A stretch of DNA of 31,117 nt, taken from an uncultured Candidatus Melainabacteria bacterium. Lineage in GTDB: Bacteria; Cyanobacteriota; Vampirovibrionia; Gastranaerophilales; Gastranaerophilaceae. The stretch covers positions 1-31,117 of the forward strand of contig CAKVJE010000011.1 in assembly GCA_934754735.1 (NCBI GenBank), given 5' to 3'. The stretch's first letter is position 1. Every line of letters starts with the position of its first letter. The notes beneath the pieces were generated by a model that saw nothing but the letters and a program-made list of their open reading frames with translations, was not told where the DNA came from and searched no databases. Position numbers and translations under genes: made by a program. This document shows positions 1-8,512 of the stretch, piece after piece.

Positions 1-3
1 TCT

Positions 4-85
4 AGAATTTCTAAATTCAAGGGCTAAGCCAAATAATAAATTTTACGCCCTTTCATTAAGAAATTCTTTCTCTCCATAGGAGAGA
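4..85. repeat. Short inverted-repeat element (copy 1) with adjoining hairpin
   Basis: Positions 4-23 read AGAATTTCTAAATTCAAGGG and positions 48-67 read CCCTTTCATTAAGAAATTCT. The second, reverse complemented, matches the first at 17 of 20 positions, so the 64-bp unit has imperfect terminal inverted repeats. A second copy with the same ends and a similar A/T-rich core lies at 17454-17518. Immediately to the right is a small hairpin, TCTCTCC-ATA-GGAGAGA (69-85), matching the position of the CTCCCC/GGGGAG hairpin beside copy 2. It carries no coding capacity. It may be a MITE-like or REP-like element; what mobilises it is not visible here. Confidence 0.7.
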
Positions 86-113
86 TTTTAGTTCCTAGCT
101 TTTACAAGATATT

Positions 114-923
114 TTATGCAATTCTATCAATTTTTACAAATTTCGAATAATAATAATTAAAAACAAGAACAGCTATAAATACTAAATAATAAAAATTAAT
201 CAGCGTAAAAACAAAGTGAATAACTATATTTGCTCCAAATAGTGTACTCAAAACTGATAGTACAAAATAAGAAACAAACAGCATTAAATACAATCCAAAG
301 TTTTCTAAAAACTTTTTGCTGAATAAATCTTTTAGCGATAAGAAAAAGGCTTTAAACGGATTTTTTTCTTTGAAAAATAAAGCAGGAGAATAAAACATAA
401 TTAAAAAGTAATTTATGGACATTGTGCCAAACAATAGCAAATTCCACGCATTAAGTTTAAACAATTGTTCTTCACTCAATCCCATCAGAAAAGTTTTCAA
501 AGCTGATAAAGATTCCATTGCTTTAGAAAGCGCGTCCGGTGTAATTCCGATATCGCCAATCAATTTCATGCCGGCAAAATATGAGATTAAAATCAAAACT
601 ACAGAAACAATAAACGAATTCAACATCAATCCTAAAGTCGGTACAAAATATTCGCCGACTCCGGCAGGAAACTCTTTGATTAAAGCATTAGAATCTGAAT
701 CATTAAAATTTGTAATACATTTTTTTATCATAAAAAACCAGCCTGACAAAAATGCGCCAAGCATAAGCGTAAACAATACCATTGCAAAAATTAAACTAAT
801 TAAATTTCCGCCGATAGAAAATAAAATATACAAACTGGAAAGCAACGAAAATAATATCAAAGGCGTTGCTAAAATTATGTATTTATTTGTAAAATCAAAA
901 CTCTGCTTTATGATGCTTAACAT
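114..923 (-). CDS. Six-helix integral membrane protein of unknown function
   Basis: The 269-residue product has six hydrophobic segments at about residues 17-37, 41-64, 94-118, 160-184, 207-230 and 234-258, and no large soluble domain. The only sizeable hydrophilic parts are short loops near 67-90 and 125-158. I do not recognise a family motif. The start is well supported: an AGGAG (reading AGGAG on the minus strand, 930-934) lies six bases before the ATG and overlaps the stop codon of the upstream ATPase gene, so the two genes are almost certainly co-transcribed and translationally linked. That coupling suggests the membrane protein works with the CpaE-like ATPase, but this is inference from position only. 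Confidence 0.75.
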   Translation of the reverse strand: MLSIIKQSFDFTNKYIILATPLILFSLLSSLYILFSIGGNLISLIFAMVLFTLMLGAFLSGWFFMIKKCITNFNDSDSNALIKEFPAGVGEYFVPTLGLMLNSFIVSVVLILISYFAGMKLIGDIGITPDALSKAMESLSALKTFLMGLSEEQLFKLNAWNLLLFGTMSINYFLIMFYSPALFFKEKNPFKAFFLSLKDLFSKKFLENFGLYLMLFVSYFVLSVLSTLFGANIVIHFVFTLINFYYLVFIAVLVFNYYYSKFVKIDRIA

Positions 924-932
924 TTTTTGCTC

Positions 933-2081
933 CTAAATTCTATATTGCATTACAGACTGTTCAATAATTTCATCGGAAACTTTTGTTGCAAAATCTCTAA
1001 AATTATTGCTAATATTAGAGGACGGATTGACTTCTGAAATGCTAACGCCTTTATTAATCGCTTCCATGATTGTGAAATAATTGTTTGGAACTTTCCAATA
1101 AACTTTTTCTGCAAGCGTATTTTCAATATCTTCAATTTTGATTTCATCGTTTTCCATATAACGGTTAACGATAATTTTAACCTTGTTTTTCGGATATCTT
1201 CTTGTTTGAAACAAATTCAAACATCTCTGAGCGTTTCTTAGCGCCGGAATATTAACAATCGTTGTAAACATTATCCAATCAGAACAATCAAGGATTTTCA
1301 GAGAATTTTCATCAATATTTGAAGACATATCTACAATAATATAAGTAAATTCTTTTTTTAACGCTTTAAACAGCATTTCAATTTGTTGCGGCGTAACACT
1401 TTCTGCTTGTTCTATATAATTTGGGTCAGAAAGCACATACAAAGATGTTTCTTTGTATTTTTCCAACGACTTAATTATTGCGCTTTCTTTTTTATTAATC
1501 AAATTTTTAATTACATAATTAACATCAAAAATCGGATTAAGATTCAAAAACGTAGAAATATCGCCAAGTTGTAAATTTAAGTCGACAAGCGCTACTTTAT
1601 CTTTTGTTGTTTTAGCAAGTTCTAATGCAAGATTTACCGCAATTGTAGTTTTTCCAATACCGCCTTTATTTGAATAAACGCTTATAATTTTCGCAGGAGA
1701 AGAAACATCTTCTGAAGAAACGCTGGAAAGCGCCACTAAAATTCTATTTAAATCTTCTTTCAAAACAGGTTTAGGCAAAAACTCTTTAGCCCCGAGTCTT
1801 AAAGCTCTAATAATCGTATTTGTTGATGAGTCAGAAGAAGTTATAATAAGTTTTGACGTACAAAGCTTTATTCTGTCTGCCATTTCTTTTATATCTTCGC
1901 CTTCAGACGAAATATCCATAATAACAATACAATTAGAACCGCAGTTTTTAACCTCGTTATATCCTTCTATGTAGTCGTCAAAAAGCTTAACTTCACTAAC
2001 ATAATCAAAACTATCTAGAAACGATTTAATAACTTCTCTGGAATTGTTATTTTTGTCAAATACAATTACCGTATTTTGCAT
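933..2081 (-). CDS. CpaE/TadZ-like protein: receiver-like domain fused to MinD/ParA-type ATPase
   Basis: The 382-residue protein has two parts. Residues 1-120 resemble a response-regulator receiver: D56 after a hydrophobic strand (CIVIMD), T81/S82 in the next strand end, and K104 in LPKP, so the phospho-acceptor triad looks intact. Residues 130-382 are a deviant Walker A ATPase of the MinD/ParA superfamily, with K139-GGIGKTT (to 146), the A-prime segment VALVDLNLQLGD at 163-174 and a Walker B-like YIIVD ending at D251. This domain order is that of CpaE/TadZ, which positions Tad/Flp pilus machinery at a cell pole in other bacteria. No other tad/cpa gene is in the window. The start has GAGG six bases upstream. 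The next gene follows after nine bases. Confidence 0.85.
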   Translation of the reverse strand: MQNTVIVFDKNNNSREVIKSFLDSFDYVSEVKLFDDYIEGYNEVKNCGSNCIVIMDISSEGEDIKEMADRIKLCTSKLIITSSDSSTNTIIRALRLGAKEFLPKPVLKEDLNRILVALSSVSSEDVSSPAKIISVYSNKGGIGKTTIAVNLALELAKTTKDKVALVDLNLQLGDISTFLNLNPIFDVNYVIKNLINKKESAIIKSLEKYKETSLYVLSDPNYIEQAESVTPQQIEMLFKALKKEFTYIIVDMSSNIDENSLKILDCSDWIMFTTIVNIPALRNAQRCLNLFQTRRYPKNKVKIIVNRYMENDEIKIEDIENTLAEKVYWKVPNNYFTIMEAINKGVSISEVNPSSNISNNFRDFATKVSDEIIEQSVMQYRI

Positions 2082-2146
2082 ATAAAACCTCTTTTTCTTA
2101 AATACTCATTTTAATATACATCAAATTAAGCTTAAGAACAATCGGC

Positions 2147-3718
2147 TCATCCCAAAATCTTGGCTAAATCTTTTTTGACAGAACTTAGTTCGTTTATCTG
2201 AAAAATGTTTTCTAACGTATTCATCAAATTCGGATTTAAAAGTATTGGCGTACAAATGCCTATATAAACATTGATTTTGTCATGCTGTTTCAAATAAATC
2301 ATTTGCGAAAGTGTGTGCCTGTCGCATTTTGGATAAAATACGGTTATCGGAAGCGAATATTTTGTTTTTAAACCTTCTGCAAATTCAATTGTTGCAAAAA
2401 TGTCAAAGCATGCGTTTAAACAAATAACATTTTCTTTTTGCGCACAATAAGAAAGCGAAATTATTAAAACATCTTTTGGTGTTTGTTTAAGTAGTTTATC
2501 AAAATATGTTTGTTGTTCAAGCGTATAACCGTTTAAACCGATAATAAAAATATTTGAATATTTATTTTGAGAAAATTTTTCTTCAATTAGATTTATAGAA
2601 TTATCATAGTCATAACCAAGAGAAACGCTTTCACAATGTCTTCCTGTTTTAAAGCCTTTTGCGTCTTTTGCAGCCTTAATTACATCTGAAAAATCTTTGT
2701 CTTTAATCGGAATAACTCCTTTAGACGAAGCAAAATCAGTCGTGTAAAGTCGTCCGCGATATAAATTTTCTACGTTATAGAGTGAATGGCGCGTCAATAC
2801 AATTGGCCCCGGAAAAGTTGCAAAATCTAACAAACAATTTTCTAAACCTTGCCCATATTGTCCTTTTAAGTTCTTATATTCTGCAAATTTTGGAAAAGTA
2901 TGTGCAATCATCATTTCGTCATGAGTATACACATCAATATTCTGATTTTTAACGGCTTCTAAGACATCTTCAAGTTCTCTAATATTCGAACCTACTACCA
3001 AAATTGCTTTTGCAGGTGTAGTTGAATAAGAAACTTCGTTGACTCTTTGTTTTCCGTAACGTTCTTCTTGCTTATTTCTTAAAAGTTTCATAAGCTTATT
3101 ATCTAATTTTGTCGCTTTTATAATAATTTCTTTTAACTCATCCGTTTTGACATTTTCAATATTTAATGAATTTAAAAGTTCTAAAATCGTTAAATAACCA
3201 ACATCAGAATTTGTTTCAAAACTTTCTAAATCCAAAACATTTATGCAAATACTTTTGGCGATTACAAAAATTATACGATATAAATTCTGAACTTCTTGAG
3301 ATAAAAGTTTGATTTTTTTCAAAAATTCTTTTTCACCAAGTTGAATTGATTTAATGATATCAAGATTTTTATTATACTTGATTACAGATTTCAAATATTC
3401 CGGCTCAACGCCTTTTTCTTCGCAAGATTTTTCGTATTTAGAAATTAAAATTGGCAATTCTGAGTTAAAACATTGAGTTAAATTTTTAAAATCTGTTTCT
3501 GAAAATTGTGGATTAGAGACGAGAGTTGATATACTTTTAAGTATTAAAACTTTTATTTTTTCATCTAAAACACCATGCTCGTATAATTTAAAAGCATAAT
3601 GTGACGATAATTTTAGGTAAAGCACAAGAACTTCTTGCAGAGAAGATGTACGTGGATTTGTTGAGCAAATTCCCCGTGAAATACAACTGTCATATTGAAA
3701 ATCATAATTATTTGTCAT
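2147..3718 (-). CDS. Hybrid-cluster-protein (prismane)-like protein with divergent metal ligands
   Basis: The 523-residue product resembles hybrid cluster protein/CO dehydrogenase-type folds. The central part has ILVVGSNIRELEDVLEAVK (239-257), VYTHDEMMIAHTFP (263-276) and FPGPIVLT (302-309), which parallel the HCP segments with YTHGEM, AHGYP and FPGPI. H266 matches the cluster-binding His. Cysteines remain at C425 (SLSYC), C437 (LNAC) and C465. Where HCPs have a Cys after FPGPI..TT this protein has TRHSLY, and the usual GGCDG segment reads IGLNGY (393-398), so two expected cluster cysteines appear missing. The N-terminus keeps a Cys pair, C12 and C18, with spacing unlike a classic CxxC start. 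The family match is from memory of motifs. No clear Shine-Dalgarno precedes the ATG. Hydroxylamine reductase activity should not be assumed. Confidence 0.65.
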   Translation of the reverse strand: MTNNYDFQYDSCISRGICSTNPRTSSLQEVLVLYLKLSSHYAFKLYEHGVLDEKIKVLILKSISTLVSNPQFSETDFKNLTQCFNSELPILISKYEKSCEEKGVEPEYLKSVIKYNKNLDIIKSIQLGEKEFLKKIKLLSQEVQNLYRIIFVIAKSICINVLDLESFETNSDVGYLTILELLNSLNIENVKTDELKEIIIKATKLDNKLMKLLRNKQEERYGKQRVNEVSYSTTPAKAILVVGSNIRELEDVLEAVKNQNIDVYTHDEMMIAHTFPKFAEYKNLKGQYGQGLENCLLDFATFPGPIVLTRHSLYNVENLYRGRLYTTDFASSKGVIPIKDKDFSDVIKAAKDAKGFKTGRHCESVSLGYDYDNSINLIEEKFSQNKYSNIFIIGLNGYTLEQQTYFDKLLKQTPKDVLIISLSYCAQKENVICLNACFDIFATIEFAEGLKTKYSLPITVFYPKCDRHTLSQMIYLKQHDKINVYIGICTPILLNPNLMNTLENIFQINELSSVKKDLAKILG

Positions 3719-3864
3719 AACAAAATTATGATAAAATCAATGATAAAAAATTTAATTCCCCAGTTTGGTTATAAATAAAAAGTGTGTAATTTACATTTTA
3801 ATAGCAAAAAAAATTTTTTTTGAGTATTATATTAACAGCAAGTATCAATCAAAGGGAAAATGTA

Positions 3865-5307
3865 GTGGCAAAAGATTTAAAAAAAGAAATAAAAGAAACT
3901 ATTAAAGAATCAATAAAAATAAAAGCTCCGATTGTTGAGGCGCTAAAAACAGCTTATGAAAATCCGACTTACCAGTTCCATATTCCGGGACATACAAAAG
4001 GTAAAGCTATTTTCAAAGATTTTAGAAAACTTATTGGTGATAAAGCTTTAAATATTGACACTACAGATGAGTTTGATAACTTAGGCACACTACATCCTGC
4101 AACGGGTCCGATTAAAGAAGCGCAAGAACTTGCGGCTACAGCATTTGGCGCAAAAAAGACATTTTTCCTTTTAAACGGTTCAACTGCAGGCAATTTAGCA
4201 CTTGCTATGGCATTGACTAAAAAAGGACAAAAAATTATTGTTAACAGAAACTGTCACCGTTCAATTCTAACAGGCTTGATAATTTCAGGCGCTGAACCAA
4301 TTTGGGTTTGCCCAAATAAAATTGATGATTGGTCTGTTTGGGGAAATATTGATGCTCAAAGAATTGAAGAACTAATCAATGAAAACAAAGATGTTTCAAT
4401 GGTTTGGATTACAAATCCGACTTACGAAGGCGTCGTTTCTGATATTAAATCAATCAGCGCTGTTTGTAAAAAACATGGCATTCCATTAATTGTAGACGAA
4501 GCACATGGATGTTTATGGAATTTTAACAAACACCTTCCGGAAACGGCTTTAAAATTGGGCGCAGATGCGGTTGTGCATTCACTTCACAAGACTGGTGGAA
4601 GCATGAGCCAAAGTTCAATGCTACATATCGCCGAAAACTCTTGTTTAGATGTTGTAGCTGTTGAAAAGGCATTGAAACTTTTGCATACAACAAGCCCGTC
4701 CTTGATGTTATTAGCGAGTCTTGATGCTGCAAGAGCAAATTTACAATCAAAAAATGGTCAAAAATTGTTAGATAGAGCTGTTAAGAATGCAAAATACTTA
4801 AGAACAAGACTTGATGCTATTCCTAAATTACATCAATTGAAAGGTGATTTTGGTTATAAAACCGATGTTACAAAAGTATTCGTTAGAATTGACGGACTTT
4901 CAGGAAAACGTTTGGAATCCATTTTGGAAATCGATTTCGGCATTGAAGTTGAATCGGCCTCTGACATTGGGGTTTTAATTTTATGTAATATCGGCAATAA
5001 ACGTTCCGATTTTAAATATTTAGCTGATGCATTAGAAAAAATCGCTGCTACAAATTATCAAGATATTTATTATTTAGAAAACCGCAAACACATGCCGCTT
5101 CTTGAGCCTCAAATAAAAATGAGCCTTAGAGATGCATTTTATGCGGAAAAAGAAACTATTGCGAAATCTGAAGCTATTGGCAGAATTTCTGCGGAAGTGG
5201 TTGCAGAATGTCCTCCCGGAATTTCAATTTTACTTCCAGGTGAATTAATTACGGAAGAACATTTGCCATATTTGAATGATTATGAAACATTAGAAGTTGT
5301 TAAGTAA
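3865..5307 (+). CDS. Orn/Lys/Arg decarboxylase family, PLP-dependent (fold type I)
   Basis: Enzymes of this family decarboxylate ornithine, lysine or arginine to polyamine precursors (putrescine, cadaverine, agmatine). From the GTG start the protein has 480 residues. It shows FHIPGHTKG (38-46), the STAG phosphate-binding turn (106-109), DEAHG (211-215, with D211 for the pyridine nitrogen), and SLHKTGGS (239-246) with K242 as the PLP lysine. The C-terminal CPPGISILLPGE (449-460) is typical of the family. GTG at 3865 is preferred over an in-frame TTG at 3820 because AAAGGG (3851-3856) sits eight bases upstream, whereas the TTG has no ribosome-binding site. A possible -10 box, TATATT, lies at 3828-3833. 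The substrate cannot be told from the sequence. The stop overlaps the opposite-strand acyltransferase by 8 bp. Confidence 0.9.
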   Translation: MAKDLKKEIKETIKESIKIKAPIVEALKTAYENPTYQFHIPGHTKGKAIFKDFRKLIGDKALNIDTTDEFDNLGTLHPATGPIKEAQELAATAFGAKKTFFLLNGSTAGNLALAMALTKKGQKIIVNRNCHRSILTGLIISGAEPIWVCPNKIDDWSVWGNIDAQRIEELINENKDVSMVWITNPTYEGVVSDIKSISAVCKKHGIPLIVDEAHGCLWNFNKHLPETALKLGADAVVHSLHKTGGSMSQSSMLHIAENSCLDVVAVEKALKLLHTTSPSLMLLASLDAARANLQSKNGQKLLDRAVKNAKYLRTRLDAIPKLHQLKGDFGYKTDVTKVFVRIDGLSGKRLESILEIDFGIEVESASDIGVLILCNIGNKRSDFKYLADALEKIAATNYQDIYYLENRKHMPLLEPQIKMSLRDAFYAEKETIAKSEAIGRISAEVVAECPPGISILLPGELITEEHLPYLNDYETLEVVK

Positions 5308-6379
5308 AAAGTGATAATGCTTTTTTCTTAATCCACTTCAATACAACCCCAGAATATGTTGAAACAATCATTGTTATCACAAAATACAAATACGTGTTTT
5401 GTACAGGGTTATAAATCCAATAAATGTTGTGCAAATTACGTTCAGCAATTGGAATTCCCTTCAACCAGAATAATACTGCAGTAATTATGTACATTACGAG
5501 CAGGTGGTTTGCCATAATATGATAAGTGTTTTCACCAATCAAATTAATAAATTTAATGTTTTTAATATAATCGTAAGTTATATTTATGAACAAAAGCGAA
5601 AACCAAATCCCTGTAATACTTGTTAGAACGGGAACGATAAGCTGGTCATCAAATCTCCCCCAAACAAGGACATAGCTTAAACCAATCCCGTGTGCCGGAG
5701 TGAAATCTCGGTTAAAATGCCATAGTATAGCTTGAATACAAATTACTGCGCCCAGAATTTTTGGTGTGAAAATATTGTATTTGCCTTCAATTTTTGTAGT
5801 ATAACAATGACCTAAGTAAACGAAAAACAAAGAAAAAATCGTTCTTATAATAACAAGCATTGTTGGAGTTAATGTAACGGTTTTGAGTAAAGGAATCGCA
5901 CCAAATCCTAAAATTGCATATACTAAAAATCTTGTCCACTCAGGTTTTTCGCGCAACAATCTTTGCAAGAACAAAAACATCATCATAGTGATAAAAAGTT
6001 GCGGAACAAACCACATTGGGCAAGATAAATCAAATTGATGACCGTTCAAAAACGGGGTGATAAAAAAGTTTTTTAGGCTGAGTTCGCAGCCCCAGAATTT
6101 GCCCGTAAGTTTTTCAATTCCAATTGTAACAAGTGCATAAAATCCAGAATACAGAAAGTAAAGAACCAGAAGGCTTTTAACCCTTTTTATCACATATTCG
6201 TAAACTCTGTCTAAATACTTGTCTTTAAACAGCATGCCGGAAATGAAGAAAAATAGCGCTAACTGGAACGAATATGGCGGAAACATGTCAAAAAGTCGAA
6301 ATTCCAAATGCCCCGAAACCACAAGCACTATCGCAAGTGCCTTTAGTAGATTGATTTTTTCTGAGAATATTTTATCCAT
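5300..6379 (-). CDS. Acyltransferase family 3 membrane protein
   Basis: The 359-residue protein is highly hydrophobic, with about ten predicted membrane helices, and begins with the pattern of acyltransferase-3/fucose 4-O-acetylase proteins: KINLLKALAIVLVVSGHLEF, whose histidine (H24) is the usual candidate catalytic residue, then LALFFFISGMLF. Relatives move acetyl or other acyl groups across the inner membrane onto sugars of surface polysaccharides; the acceptor here is unknown. Two ATGs are possible. The downstream one (6379) has GGA nine bases upstream; the upstream one (6388) has GGA immediately adjacent, which is too close, so 6379 is used. It could contribute to decorating the glycan encoded further right, but it is not in that cluster. 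Confidence 0.85.
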   Translation of the reverse strand: MDKIFSEKINLLKALAIVLVVSGHLEFRLFDMFPPYSFQLALFFFISGMLFKDKYLDRVYEYVIKRVKSLLVLYFLYSGFYALVTIGIEKLTGKFWGCELSLKNFFITPFLNGHQFDLSCPMWFVPQLFITMMMFLFLQRLLREKPEWTRFLVYAILGFGAIPLLKTVTLTPTMLVIIRTIFSLFFVYLGHCYTTKIEGKYNIFTPKILGAVICIQAILWHFNRDFTPAHGIGLSYVLVWGRFDDQLIVPVLTSITGIWFSLLFINITYDYIKNIKFINLIGENTYHIMANHLLVMYIITAVLFWLKGIPIAERNLHNIYWIYNPVQNTYLYFVITMIVSTYSGVVLKWIKKKALSLFT

Positions 6380-6403
6380 AATACACATTCCATTTATTTT
6401 TCT

Positions 6404-6540
6404 TATAAGCCCCCACCCGCATCCGTAATTCGCTTACGCTCAAACGGCTGTTCCCTCCCCCGTGGAGAGGGGCTAACGCTTACAAACGAACATCTTTAGC
6501 ACATTCCCTCTCCTTAGAGGAGAGGGTTAGGGTGAGGTGT
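6404..6540. repeat. Modular intergenic repeat block (inverted orientation)
   Basis: Read on the minus strand this block ends in GATGCGGGTGGGGGCTTAT, the same 19 bases found on the plus strand at 17288-17306. It also contains a GTGGAGAGG.GCTAACGC segment (near 6461-6480) shared with 30915-30934, and a perfect palindrome CCCTCTCCT-TAG-AGGAGAGGG (6506-6526) followed by TTAGGGTGAGG. The palindrome-plus-tail form recurs at 17391-17421. There is no coding capacity. The palindrome could stop transcription from the ABC transporter gene, but it lacks a T-run on that side. Confidence 0.75.
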
Positions 6541-6556
6541 TTACCTTCACAACCCC

Positions 6557-8335
6557 CTACGCGTGCGCTTCCTGCTTCTTGAACTGCATTTCATACAGCG
6601 CTTTATATGCACCGTTTTGAATGTTCAATAATTCCTCGTGGTTGCCTTCTTCAACAATTTCACCTTGGTTAATAACAACGATTTTATCCGCGTTTTGAAT
6701 TGTTGAAAGTCTGTGAGCAATTACGAATACTGTTTTATCTTGCATCAAGTTGTCAATTGCTTTTTGTACAATAGCTTCAGCCTTGTTATCCAAAGCTGAT
6801 GTAGCTTCGTCCAAAATAATGATTGGCGCATCTTTCAAAAACGCTCTTGCAATCGCAACACGTTGTTTTTGCCCGCCTGATAAAAGTACCCCGCGTTCGC
6901 CGATTACAGTATTTATACCGTCTTTGAGAGAAGCGATAAATTCATCTAAATAAGCCATTTTAACAGCTTTTTGAATTTGCTCGTCTGTAGCCTTTTCATT
7001 ACCTAACAAAATATTTTCTTTGATTGTGCCGGAGAACAAGAAATTGTCTTGGAACACAACTGCGATATTTTGTCTTAATGATTGAAGCGAATAATCTCTT
7101 ATATCAACGCCATCAATTGAGATTGAACCGGATTTGATATCGTAAAATCTAGGAATAAGGTTTACAATTGTCGTTTTACCACCGCCGGAATTACCAACGA
7201 ATGCAATTGTTTGACCTTTTTGAACGTCAAGATTAATATTTTTCAAAACAGGTGTGTTTGGTATGTATTCAAAATTAACATTCTTAAATTTCACGCTAGA
7301 TTTAATTTCTTCCAATGTTTGTGGGTTTTCTTTATCTTTGATTGCAGGTTGAGTATCTAACAAGTCAAAGATACCTTCGATTGCAAAGAATGAGAATTGA
7401 ACAGCGTTCAAGTTGTTACCAATGTTTTTAACAGGTGTGTATAACAAGATTAATGCTGTAATGAATGAAACAAAGTTACCACTTGTGATTTGACCTGACA
7501 TAATTAAGTGTGAACCATAACCGATAGCAGCTGCGATACCAACAGAAACAATTACGTGCATCATTGGTGAAAGCCATTGAGTCTTTTGAACCATTTTGAT
7601 TCTTAAATTAAACACATTTTTAAGAATCCATTGGAACTTGCTTGTTTCATTGTTTTGCAAGTTGTAAGAAGTGATTGTTTTATTGCCGGCAAAAACTTCG
7701 TTATATTCTGTAATGATTGCTGCGTCTGCAACGACGGTTTTTTGCATAACACTTTTAATACGTTTTTGAATTTTAGCAACTGGAGCGAATGCGCAACCTA
7801 AAACTACTACCGCGATTAAAGCTAATTGCCAAGAGTTGTAGAATAAAACGCACACAAGAGAAATTGATGAGAAAATTCTCTGAGTGAAAACGCTCAAATT
7901 ATCTAACAAGCCGGAGCATGCAGAATCAGCCATGTTATTGAACTGGAATACTACATCGCCGGAATTTCTTTTGTCATAAAATGACGTTTCAAATGTCAAT
8001 AATTTCTTGAATAAATCAAACTTTAATCCATTTGTAATTTTTCCGCCAACCCAAGTTGAAAGATAAGATGACAAGTATTTCAAACCGCCTTGAACAGAAG
8101 TGAAAGCTACAATGCCAAGTGGAATGTACCATGGCGAAGCTACACTTTTTTCTACCATAACTAAATCCATGTATGGTTTTAGGGCAAGTGCAATAATTGC
8201 GTCTAATGAACCTATCGGAATACAAATAAGCATTGAGCAAAGTGCTCTAAACCAAACAGGTTTAACGTAAGGCCACATGCGCTTGTAGTTTCTAACAAAA
8301 CGCTGATTATTTAACATATCTAAGATCTTTTTCAC
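6557..8335 (-). CDS. MsbA-like ABC exporter, fused permease and ATPase
   Basis: The 592-residue half-transporter has an N-terminal six-helix membrane domain (about 25-325) and a C-terminal nucleotide-binding domain. The latter shows Walker A GNSGGGKTT (381-389), Q-loop Q429, signature LSGGQ (485-489), Walker B IIILDE (505-510) and H-loop H541, so the ATPase looks complete. It would work as a homodimer in the inner membrane. Length and the segment GDVVFQFNNMADS (126-138) fit the lipid A flippase MsbA and related lipid or drug exporters; the substrate is not determined by sequence alone. The start is GTG, with GAGGGG five bases upstream. It stands alone, between a repeat block downstream and a divergent glycosyltransferase gene. 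Confidence 0.88.
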   Translation of the reverse strand: MKKILDMLNNQRFVRNYKRMWPYVKPVWFRALCSMLICIPIGSLDAIIALALKPYMDLVMVEKSVASPWYIPLGIVAFTSVQGGLKYLSSYLSTWVGGKITNGLKFDLFKKLLTFETSFYDKRNSGDVVFQFNNMADSACSGLLDNLSVFTQRIFSSISLVCVLFYNSWQLALIAVVVLGCAFAPVAKIQKRIKSVMQKTVVADAAIITEYNEVFAGNKTITSYNLQNNETSKFQWILKNVFNLRIKMVQKTQWLSPMMHVIVSVGIAAAIGYGSHLIMSGQITSGNFVSFITALILLYTPVKNIGNNLNAVQFSFFAIEGIFDLLDTQPAIKDKENPQTLEEIKSSVKFKNVNFEYIPNTPVLKNINLDVQKGQTIAFVGNSGGGKTTIVNLIPRFYDIKSGSISIDGVDIRDYSLQSLRQNIAVVFQDNFLFSGTIKENILLGNEKATDEQIQKAVKMAYLDEFIASLKDGINTVIGERGVLLSGGQKQRVAIARAFLKDAPIIILDEATSALDNKAEAIVQKAIDNLMQDKTVFVIAHRLSTIQNADKIVVINQGEIVEEGNHEELLNIQNGAYKALYEMQFKKQEAHA

Positions 8336-8452
8336 GATAACCCCTCATATCTTCAATGTGATAATGATAACATAAAAATGTGAAAGATTAAATGCATATA
8401 ACATAACTGTTCCCCTGTGGTGGCTTTATGAAAATCAAAACTAAAAAGTCTT

Positions 8453-8481
8453 TTGCACCTACAATTTATTTATGTTATAAA
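8453..8481 (+). promoter_or_regulatory. Sigma-70-type promoter for the stand-alone glycosyltransferase
   Basis: TTGCAC (8453-8458) and TATAAA (8476-8481) are separated by 17 bp, close to the vegetative consensus. Transcription would begin near 8488, and an AAGGAG at 8501-8506 stands six bases before the ATG at 8513. Confidence 0.65.
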
Positions 8482-8512
8482 GAGAAGGGAGTTAAGTCAG
8501 AAGGAGTTATAA

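Noticed and set aside
415..936. 173-residue open frame on the plus strand
   Set aside because: It is antisense to the six-helix membrane protein, has no family resemblance, and the minus-strand gene has a good ribosome-binding site and a coherent membrane topology.
3820..3864. TTG start extending the decarboxylase by 15 residues
   Set aside because: The upstream sequence is an A/T tract with no Shine-Dalgarno, and a plausible -10 box lies inside the extension; GTG at 3865 has AAAGGG at proper spacing.
6404..6540. CRISPR-like array in the repeat blocks
   Set aside because: The repeated modules differ in length, order and orientation and there are no evenly spaced spacers or cas genes.
8358..8375. 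CRP-like site TGTGATAATGATAACA between the ABC exporter and the glycosyltransferase
   Set aside because: Only the left half fits TGTGA-N6-TCACA; the right half reads TAACA, so chance in A/T-rich DNA is likely.
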